Source: Funneliformis mosseae (lineage: Eukaryota > Glomeromycota > Glomeromycetes > Glomerales > Glomeraceae). Taken from it: DNA of 28,684 nt. The translations under genes were made by a program, and so were the position numbers. The notes under the pieces were generated by a model, which saw only the letters and a list, made by a program, of their open reading frames with translations, was not told the origin of the DNA and made no database searches. Shown piece after piece: positions 20,780 through 28,684 of this stretch (position 1 is the stretch's first letter; each line of letters opens with the position of its first letter). The DNA is taken from assembly GCA_910592005.1 (NCBI GenBank), contig CAJVPP010000622.1:1-28684 (forward strand), in the 5' to 3' direction.

Positions 20780-22944
20780 TTAAAACCTCGTCCAATGGAA
20801 AAACGGATAACCGACAAAATGGGCCTAAAAAAGACATAACCTCGAACGTTTTGGCAGTCAAATTAGGAGGATTCCAGCATCTTAGCGTTGGTAACTTATA
20901 TACTTAAAAGTTAATATTGAAAATTTTTTTTTTAAAAAAAAAAAAATGAACATATATTAGTTGATTTCTTTACCATCGCTGCCAGGGATTTGATCTCAGT
21001 TAGAGTTAATAAACACTAAAATTATAGAATAGTACAAGTAATCATTAGATTAAATTAAAAAAAATTTAATGAAATCCAATACTTAAAACTACATGCATTA
21101 AGTGGTCGTAAAAAATCATCCAAGATTTTTTTCGAACGCATTTGAGCCGTCAACCCAATTAAAGCTTGTCCAAAAACCTATAGAAATATTGAATATTTCT
21201 TTTAGAATCACATATAATTATTAAGTTATACTTAAATATATGATATGATATAAATTTTTTAACTTGTTCAAATCCTTCCTCATCAATTTTTGCAGACAAT
21301 TCCTGAATAAAGTCCCAAGGTAACCCTTCAGTAGTATTAACATCGGCCAATAGTCTTGGAACGAGCTGTTCGGGACCTAAATTCATTGAACTAAGCAATA
21401 GATAAAAAAAGAAAAAAAAAAAAATACATCAAGTTTATTTTCCATTACTTACATAAAATAAACTTTTAAGTGAATATTCTTATATCCAGAAGAGCTACCT
21501 ACTTATTTACTTGTGGGAACATATCAGGATATTGAATAATCAATCCGGCATAGTTTACTAATAGATCTTTTATTGTATCCAAGACATTAACTCGTTCGTT
21601 AATAATTGAAGGTTCTAATGTCTAGATAAATACGCATTATTAATTCACGAACATCCTTTATAATTAATTATAAATAAAATATTTTTATACCTTAGACGCG
21701 CGTGTTAGCAAGTTTTTCTTAATCTCAACTGCTCGTTTCCAGCTGTCCAGCAGATAATCAAATGTGGGTGTACGAGGCAATTTCGAAATCGCCTGTACAA
21801 TTTCCTCATCATCACTCATTTGATCTGGATTAATAGATAATCGAGCAACTAGAGCACTTTCAAGAATAGATTGTGATAATTTGAATGATGTATTCTCTGT
21901 TCATAATATCCAATCTTGGTATTAGATTTATAAAAAATAAAGCCAATCAAAATAAGCGAGATATAGGAAGAGGCAATTGCCGCATGAATTTATTCATACC
22001 AGGATCCTCTTCCTTTAACTCCGCAACTTGGGAATATAGATAAATCAATTGAGAGTCACTTTTTTCGGCCGATGATTTCTTTGAAAGGACAGTAGTTTAT
22101 AAAATAAATAAATAAAAAAAAAAAATACACATCAAAATGAAGAATAATAGATTAATTTCTGTCAAGATTTTATTATGGGATTAATTATTATATAATATTT
22201 TTTATTATTACAAAAATATTAAATCGTTTAAAAAAATTTGACACATCCCAACCAAGTCTTAATGTTAACCAACTTACATCAAGTGTAATTTGAAGGATTT
22301 TGGAGATGACATCATTTTGCCAATCTTCAAAGGATTTAACAGGCTGTTTTGGTTTTGGTGAAACCGATGTAGTATTCTTTGAGATAATAAGTAAATAAAA
22401 TCAAAGAATACATATTCTAAGTTAAAGAAGAAATAACTTCGAATTGCTGAGCTTAACAAATTTAATTCATTAAAACTTTTAACAACGTGAAACTCTTTCA
22501 TAAGATCTAAATAAGCTAGCCAACGAAATGCCCTACTTGCAAAGTATACTATAAACTAAACAAAAGCATTAGAAATACAAATAGTAAAAACTGAAGCTAT
22601 TGCTCTCACCATAGGTTCCAACCTTCCCTTATCCTTTTGTTGTTGTAGCTGTTTACTTTGACTTTTGAGCGAAGTCGGAGCAGTAGCAGACGCGGTATTA
22701 GAAGACGACGCGAAAGTCCTTGAAGTTCCAACAGAGTTGTCTGAACTATTTTGTTGAAGCTTCGCTAAACGTTTTAATCTGATCTAATTTTTTAACAATC
22801 GTAACCAAAGATAAATTGAAAATTTACAGATTGGATATAAACTTTTTGATCTGGATCAGCCTTTACCTTTTCTGCGTCTGACGAGGGAGACGGAAGTTCA
22901 GGCACTGCTTGCTCGGCCACTTGTTTTGGTGTTGCTGGATCCAT
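17512..22944 (-). CDS. UFD2: ubiquitin chain elongation factor E4 (U-box ligase)
   Basis: E4 enzyme that lengthens ubiquitin chains on substrates and works with Cdc48/p97. About 1,074 residues from 25 exons: 22944-22828, 22783-22610, 22376-22278, 22078-22000, 21896-21691, 21621-21503, 21390-21264, 21177-21097, 21015-20974, 20894-20787, 20710-20609, 20519-20403, 20333-20241, 20171-20051, 19922-19804, 19741-19697, 19625-19468, 19386-19294, 19229-19112, 19023-18909, 18806-18680, 18601-18457, 18378-17874, 17809-17660, 17576-17512. N-terminus low-complexity Ser/Gln; Ufd2 core about residues 330-985 ([47 protein letters not shown]); C-terminal U-box from about residue 1000 ([28 protein letters not shown]), ending [20 protein letters not shown]. 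All junctions keep phase with GT-AG borders except exon 8 to 9, where only a GC donor (AAT|GCATGT) keeps the frame. Intact otherwise. Confidence 0.95.
20747..20777. repeat. (AAT)n microsatellite in a UFD2 intron
   Basis: About ten trinucleotide repeats of AAT within the intron between exons 10 and 11; likely length-polymorphic. Confidence 0.85.
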
Positions 22945-23026
22945 GTCGGAAAAAAAAAAATTACAAAAAGGCACAAGTAGGGAGATTTATTTTTTATAAA
23001 ATTCCTTTTATATATATGTTCTGGCG

Positions 23027-23063
23027 TAACCGAAAATACCTAACCGAAAATACCTATCACGTG
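23027..23063. promoter_or_regulatory. tandem 14-bp repeat plus CACGTG box upstream of UFD2
   Basis: TAACCGAAAATACC occurs twice head to tail (23027-23040, 23041-23054), followed by the palindromic E-box CACGTG at 23058-23063, 85-120 bp 5' of the UFD2 ATG. CACGTG is the site of bHLH factors (Cbf1/Pho4 class in fungi). The position suggests a UFD2 promoter element; it has not been shown to function. Confidence 0.5.
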
Positions 23064-24525
23064 TCAAGTAAATCCCATAAATTTTAATTTCATTTATCAG
23101 ATTAAATTTTTTGACAAGTTTTTTAACTTTCAAACCTTCTTTTATAGCAAGGAAGGCGAAATTTTTGTTCTAATTTTAGAACCGTATTCGCCTTTCTTTT
23201 TTTTTTTTGTTTAGAAGAATATAATTTCCGTAATATCTACTGTACTTAATTAAAAATTTTTGGTAATTAGTATGGTTCGTCTAAACGGGAACATTATCGT
23301 ATATCTCGCGGACGTTTAAAAAATTAATATCATAGATTGGTACTTATTGGCACCTTAATCAATTATCATATATTAAAATTATGACGTAAAGATTAATAAA
23401 TGTTGCTCAATCTTAGAAAATACAAAGCATATTTATTCTTTGAAAAATAATGTTTTTTATATTTAAAGATTTACTAATACTGTATATTTGCAGGATATCT
23501 TAATAGAGATTTGAAATAAAATTCATTTATGTATATTAAGAGTTATAATATTTGTAGACTTTTATTAACAACTATATCAATAAAACTTTAAAATAGTATA
23601 AATTTTATTAGCAACTGTATAAAAAAAAATGATTAAAAAAGCAGCTTTTTGTATGTTTTAATAATTAAAAATAAAAAAATTTTGAAATTTACTTTAATAA
23701 TATTATTTAAAATAAGTTTTTTTTAGATATTTAAATAAAATCAAAAAAAAAAAAACTACTTAGAATATTAAAGATAATTTATTTAATTAAAATATTAAAT
23801 AACATATTTACATTATAATGTTAAAAATAATATATAAGTTAATAGTATTAAAAAAATTAAATTTATAAGTTATAGTATAGGTTATCTAAAGATAAAACTT
23901 TAAAAACTAATAAATTTCAAATTATTATAAATACAAAAAAAAAAAAATAAACTAAAAATAAAAAAAAAAATATTTTTTTAAATAAATAGCAAATTTTATT
24001 ATATAATCATAATAAAATTGTTTAAAATATTTTATATAAATTGATGAAAATGTTTAATATATATATATTATAAGACATTAATTTAAAAAATAATTTTTAG
24101 AATTTAAATAAGAAAATATAATAGCTATTTTATTATAAATTATTATAAATTTAAAAATTAAATAAATAATTAATAAATAATTCTTTTATTTTATATTTAT
24201 AATAAATTGATTAAATATAATAATAATTATTAGTATAACTATTAAATAAATTTTAAATATAATGTAATATAATTAAATTATTATAATGCAACTTGATCTA
24301 TATTAGTATTAGGAAATTAAATAATTTTAAACAGTTTTGAACAAGTTATAAACATATTTTTTTTATATTTATTCTTTTTAAAATGTATAATAGTGTGCAT
24401 ATAAAATTAAAATGATAGTGTAAAAAAAACATGAATAGTATGCAACCTTGAATAAAGTAAAAAATTTAGGTATATAGTGTTTATTTTGTTCATAGAAGAG
24501 ACAAGAATTCTGCAAGAAAATAGTA
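23064..24525. other. A+T-rich intergenic region with a hairpin at 23149-23198
   Basis: From 23149, AAGGAAGGCGAAAT pairs imperfectly with ATTCGCCTTTCTT at 23186-23198, enclosing a second short inverted repeat GTTCTAATTTTAGAAC (23167-23182) and followed by a T run of about 13. Beyond 23230 the sequence is an A+T desert with no coding signal. Confidence 0.5.
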
Positions 24526-24839
24526 ATGAAATTAATAGATTCACTATCTGATATTCGTAAACCAAATTTCTTAAAAATGCCTGATTATTCATTAGGACTT
24601 GAATTTGATATATACTACTCACAATATAGTTTTGCTATTAAGATCAAGGTATATAACATGAATGCTTTCATATTTTCTTTCATAAAAACTAAAAGGATTT
24701 TGAAAAGCAGTTTGCATAAGATTAACTAAAAAAAGAACTTTGTAATAAAAGTCAAATACTACTTATCAAAGTATGATATTATAAAAATTCTTATTTAGTA
24801 ATCCCTAGAAAACTTAAAAAACTGGGTCTTATCTTTTAA
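24526..24839 (+). pseudogene. PD-(D/E)XK nuclease-like ORF, decayed
   Basis: An open start (KPNFLKMPDYSLGLEFDIYY) leads to SQYSFAIKI, then after a one-base loss near 24645 the frame continues as QGI-HECFHIFFHKN, KDFEKQ, LKKELCNKS, ILLIKV-YY, LVIPRKLKKLGLI, with stops at the dashes and elsewhere. The layout (conserved Asp, about 10 residues, then FAIEIQG-QHE) is that of a PD-(D/E)XK or Vsr-like nuclease seen in Glomeromycotina multigene families; the catalytic Glu is Lys here (GAA to AAA). The stops fit CAA-to-TAA (four) and TGG-to-TGA (one). No N-terminal domain is recognisable upstream. It can only be a fossil. Family assignment is from the motif pattern and moderate. Confidence 0.45.
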
Positions 24840-25232
24840 CTGGTATTATATATTTTTCTTAGTTAAATTATGATTTTCTAATTTTGAATCTATTTGGATA
24901 GTAAAAAGTATTTTTTATGATCATGTGAAGAAACCTTACCTAAAATTATTTTGTTTAATTTTGTTCTTGCATAATCATAATCTAATTAACTTAAAATGAT
25001 AAAAAATATAATCAAAAAAAATATATTTTCTTCAAAAATAATCAATCAAATTCTACCTCTAGAAAGAAATTTTTAGAATATAAAAGAATCTTCAGAAGAG
25101 AAAAAGTAAGTAAATGTAATACAGATAGATTAAGTTCTATCTTATATTGACACATATGATAGTTTACCTATACAGATAGACTAGAAGTTGTCAGTAGAAA
25201 AAATCAATATTTTTTTTTTGAATGCTAAGATA
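24840..25232. other. A+T-rich spacer left of the transposon
   Basis: No gene or clear repeat seen. Ends at the TA target dinucleotide of the Tc1-type element. Confidence 0.4.
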
Positions 25233-26586
25233 TACAGGAAGATATAAAAAGTATTAGCCACCCAACGTGATACAAGTGAGATGCGTGTTGTCACGTTCTT
25301 TCTAAATTAAGCTGCAGTTTTTTTTTTATTTTAAGTTATATGTGATTGTTATGTAAATGATCAAAATAAAAAAATCGCCATTATATAACATAAAGTTGAT
25401 CATATGATCATACGAAAAAAAACTTTTTTATTAGTGAAAAAAATTTACTGCAAGGATGTGTCATGGAAAGGAACTTAGTAAAGGCCAAAAAGAGCTATTA
25501 TCGCAGCTAAAAAATTAGGACATACAAATACTAGGATTTCCGTAGTCATAAATTGCTCTCATTCTTCTGTTTGACGTGTTTAGGAATTATATAAGCTAAA
25601 AGCCTTCTAAAGAAATGTTTGGGTTGACTACGAATTTTTAACGAAACTGAACGCAAACATCTCAAAAGTTTAGTGGTTAAGAATAAAAAAATCTATTATC
25701 AAACCCTTTTTCAAATACGTTTAAATTTTATAAATGAAATAAATAAATTCATTTTCATACAAACCATTTAAAATGAATTAGCCAAAGAAAATCTTTATTC
25801 CTGAATTCCTCGTTTTAGTCCTTTAATTTCTGAAAGTAATAAGAAAAAACGTTATTTGTGAGCCTGTACTTACGAAAATTAGACAGTAGAAGATTTTAAA
25901 CGAGTTGTCTGATCAGACGAGAGTACTTATATACAATTTAGAACTTCAGGTTTTAGATGAGTGTAACGTGAATCTTCTGAAGAGTTTCATAAAGACTGCA
26001 TTATAGCCACAGTCCAAAAGAGCTTTGGTCGCATGTTCTGGAATATTTCTCCTGTGTTGGCTTGGGTCCTTTGATCCCCTTAGAAGATCACGTTACTGGA
26101 ATTATATATCATGACGTTTTGGCTAATTATGCCATTCCTACAGTCAAATTTCATGCAAAAAAAGATCAAAAAAAGATATTTTTTTCAAGAAGATAACATG
26201 CTCGTACATACTGCAAAAATTGCATGTTTGTTCCTCACATTCTCAAATATTGAGGTGTTTTTCTGGCTGGCCCAAAACCCTGATATCAATCCAATAGAAA
26301 ATATATGGTCATATATTGAGGTCAAGATATGTCAACGAAATTTTTAGCCATCAAGTGTTAGGCAGTTGGAACAGTGGGTTAAAGAGGAGTGGAATGTAGT
26401 ACTCATAGAATATTACTGTAATTTAATCAAGTCAGTGCCACATCAGGTTCAAGCTGTTCTTGCGGCTAATAGAAAACTAATGAAATATTAACCTGTATTT
26501 GATAAAATAAAAAAATAAAGAATTATTAAGTTAGTTATTTCGTAAAATATTTTACAAAAGTGGCTAATACTTTTATACCCCCTGTA
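25233..26586 (+). mobile_element. full-length dead Tc1-type DNA transposon
   Basis: About 1.35 kb. Terminal inverted repeats of about 28 bp: left end TACAGGAAGATATAAAAAGT followed by ATTAGCCAC, right end read inward TACAGGGGGTATAAAAGT then ATTAGCCAC. The element is flanked by the TA dinucleotide at 25231-25232 and 26587-26588, the usual Tc1/mariner target duplication. A decayed transposase fills the plus strand. Confidence 0.9.
25456..26491 (+). pseudogene. Tc1-type DD34E transposase, decayed
   Basis: About 345 codons, the normal size for a Tc1 transposase, which cuts out the element and inserts it at TA. The helix-turn-helix region is visible as GKELSKGQK then, in another frame, AIIAAKKLGHTNTRISVVIN. 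The catalytic domain keeps all three acidic residues: SDESTYIQFRTSG (Asp at 25916), EDNMLVHTAK (Asp at 26192) and NPDINPIENIW (Glu at 26297), the last two 34 residues apart. It is broken by at least one frameshift near 25490, by others before 25640, and by about eight stops, most at positions where the family has Trp (YS-IP, RYL-AC, YEN-TVED, RVV-SDE). Only the C-terminal part from 26111 is open. Confidence 0.88.
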
Positions 26587-26588
26587 TA

Positions 26589-28590
26589 TGAATATAAATT
26601 TGATATTAATTCAAGAGAAAATGTATTTATGGTTAAAATGAAAAATATGAGTACACGTCAGTTATTAATTATCTTTAAGGTTATCTTAAAATTCTTAATG
26701 AAGGTGATACTTTTAACCCTCTGATAAATATTATGGTTAATTTAGGTAAAAAAAAATTCCTTTGAATTATTATCAGTTTTATAATCTCTCATGTATTATA
26801 ATAGTTTACTATTGATTATGTAAAAGAAAAAAACTGGTATCAGCTGATTTTGCTATATATCTAAGTTTGTCTATTATTTTAAAGCCTTCATCTTTACCTT
26901 CATAACATGAACTAAGAATTCATATACTTTCCTGACATTGGAAAATTTCTCTAGTTGATAAAATAGTTGATTTTGTTATATTAGGTTTTATTCTTAATTT
27001 CTCTCTAGTATTATCATAAATTAATTATATAGAGAAGACCCATATACAACTAATGAATAGAATTGCAGTATCCCAAAAGTATGATAATCAGAAAGGTTAG
27101 AATACAAATTATTATTATTAAATGCAACAAGAATATGTAAGATGTATATTTAGAGTTAAAATTTATAATAAAAGAGTTATAAAGAATGCGAACAAACAGT
27201 TTAATCGATATATAATTATACATATTACATAGATATTTATTATTAATTGTATCAAAATTTTTAAATTTTTTCTATTTCTGATTTTAAGCTAGATTTTGGA
27301 TACATCAGGCAATACCAATAGCAGAAAGGCACATAGTAGTAGTAGGATAATTAGAAGTTTATTTAAGAAGGTATCTAATAAGCATTTGATAAATTTTTCT
27401 TAAATTTATTTTTTAGATAGAAGTGCAGAGTATATTTTTATTAAAGTTTTATAATTAATATGCTATTTGATGAGCTAACCTATGTTGAACCTATTCTTGA
27501 CTAAGAAAAAATTAGAATAATTTTACAGATTTTTCTAAATTTTATAAGGTAATATTTTGTTAGATTTATATAATTTGATATGTTATTTTATGAGCTAATC
27601 TGCACAAAGACAGTTTTGATATACTATTTTTTTTATTAGATTTATATTATAAAATAGCATATTCTGAAGGAAATTAAAATAGTTAAACTTATTTTTTCAT
27701 TAGACTTTATTTTAAAATATATTATTTATTAAGTAAAATTATATAAAGCTAATTTCTAATATACATTTTTTTGTTAAATTTATTTATAGAAATTTATGCT
27801 ATCGTTAAATATAAATATTTTTGTTAAACTTATTTATGAGATAATAAGTACTATTAAACTTATTATTATTAGACTTATTTATACAATAATAGAATTGTTA
27901 GACATATTATTATTAGACTTATTTAATAAATATACTAAATAATATGCTAGTCTTGCAGATTCCACCTAAATATATTATTTTTCGTTAGATTTATTTATAA
28001 TAAAAAAATTACAATTCTAGAAGTTTTAGAAGCTTTCTAATATAATAATAAAAAATCAATATAGAAATTAAAATTCTAAGTCAACTAGAAGTATTTCAAC
28101 ATAATAAAGAAATAATATTCTAAAACTTTTAGAAGCTTTTCTAATATAATAAAAAAAATGATACAATTCTTAAAATTTAAGAACTTACATATAATGTTCA
28201 AATAGAGCTTTTAAATCTTTAATTCTAAAATTACCATTTTCATATTATGCAAAGTCAAATATAAAAAGTAGAAAATTTCTTAAATATATATTATATTATA
28301 TTCAAAATATATAAGAAGATTGAAATAAAATTTGTTAAAAAAATAGATAAAATTTGTATCTGATAGTAGATTAGATATAGTTAAAGTATAGCATTTTATA
28401 TGTAAAGTATATTTAATTTTATAGTTATCATATATATTAAATATATACTTTAAAATTAAAAGGATTTAAAAATAGGTAAAAAAGTTTTTTTATACTTTAT
28501 ATAACTTATTAAATAAATCTTTTTATCAAAAAAATTATGAAATCATCTATTTTTGAATTAGTAAATAATATATGTATTATTACTAGTATA
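26589..28590. other. A+T-rich region of short degenerate repeats
   Basis: No protein-like frame recognised. Several loosely repeated words occur, such as ATGCTATTTGATGAGCTAA near 27460 and ATGTTATTTTATGAGCTAA near 27580, and TTATTATTATTAGACTTATT near 27865 and 27905. These look like old repeat copies. Confidence 0.45.
28013..28162. repeat. direct repeat pair of about 45 bp
   Basis: ATTCTAGAAGTTTTAGAAGC with its A+T tail at 28013-28058 recurs as ATTCTAAAACTTTTAGAAGC with a matching tail at 28117-28162. Each copy contains an internal TTCTA..TAGAA symmetry. Origin unknown. Confidence 0.55.
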
Positions 28591-28609
28591 TGGAGGGTGA
28601 TCACAGGTA

Positions 28610-28684
28610 GAGTTCCGGACGAGTCGAGTTAACTCACGAGTCAGATAAGCCGAGTCGAGTTCAAATCAAGTCGAGTTGGTGTTT
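28610..28684. repeat. edge of a GTCGAGTT-based repeat
   Basis: The last 75 bases switch abruptly to about 50% G+C and contain GTCGAGTT three times, with related CGAGTC words between. The element continues past the window, so its size and type cannot be judged. Confidence 0.6.

Noticed and set aside
22274..22501. 75-codon ORF as an extra UFD2 exon
   Set aside because: It reads through the third exon in a different frame and into an intron; the spliced frame ([14 protein letters not shown]) matches the UFD2 family and keeps phase.
1..28684. tRNA or rRNA genes
   Set aside because: I looked for B-box-like GTTCRAATC words with pairing arms and for rRNA-like conserved stretches and found none convincing.

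Overview
The window looks like a piece of an arbuscular mycorrhizal fungal genome (Glomeromycotina, Rhizophagus-like). The evidence is very high A+T, intron-rich conserved eukaryotic genes beside a repeat-dense half, tandem F-box/leucine-rich-repeat genes, and a primase-helicase family and recombinase-like family that I recall as multicopy in these fungi. This assignment is by recognition only; no search was run.

Layout. (1) About 0.45-11.2 kb is a graveyard of genes almost all on the minus strand: an unknown decayed ORF, three tandem F-box/LRR pseudogenes with a retrotransposon gag-like scrap between two of them, a decayed coiled-coil plus aspartic-protease (gag-protease) gene, a decayed tyrosine-recombinase-like gene and a decayed NrS-1-type primase-polymerase/SF3-like helicase gene interrupted by a 184-bp MITE with a perfect 8-bp target duplication. 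A small intact Cys/His protein gene diverges from the primase gene. (2) 11.2-12.8 kb is non-coding and repeat-rich: about ten CTGTCCTAGTT-like iterons in both orientations, fifteen tandem 19-bp units, and a perfect 41-bp palindrome. (3) 12.8-14.4 kb is an A+T desert. (4) 14.4-22.95 kb is a housekeeping block with three intact spliced genes: a YPD1-type HPt phosphotransfer protein (+), a TMEM41A-like VTT-domain membrane protein (+) and, convergent to it, the 25-exon ubiquitin E4 ligase UFD2 (-). (5) 23-28.7 kb is A+T-rich repeats holding a fossil PD-(D/E)XK-like nuclease, a complete but dead Tc1-type (DD34E) transposon, and at the right edge the start of a G+C-richer repeat based on GTCGAGTT.

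How things fit together. The primase-helicase and recombinase genes lie in tandem on the same strand, with 19-bp repeats in front of the recombinase and iteron-like repeats beyond the primase. That is what one would expect of a self-replicating, tyrosine-recombinase-integrated mobile element, here dead; it is the best candidate for an undescribed system. The dead genes are nearly all killed by the same mutation class (CGA to TGA, TGG to TAG or TGA, CAA/CAG to TAA/TAG, all C-to-T or G-to-A), while the housekeeping genes are untouched. This resembles RIP or another C-to-T process aimed at repeats. The three housekeeping genes are not functionally linked beyond being neighbours.
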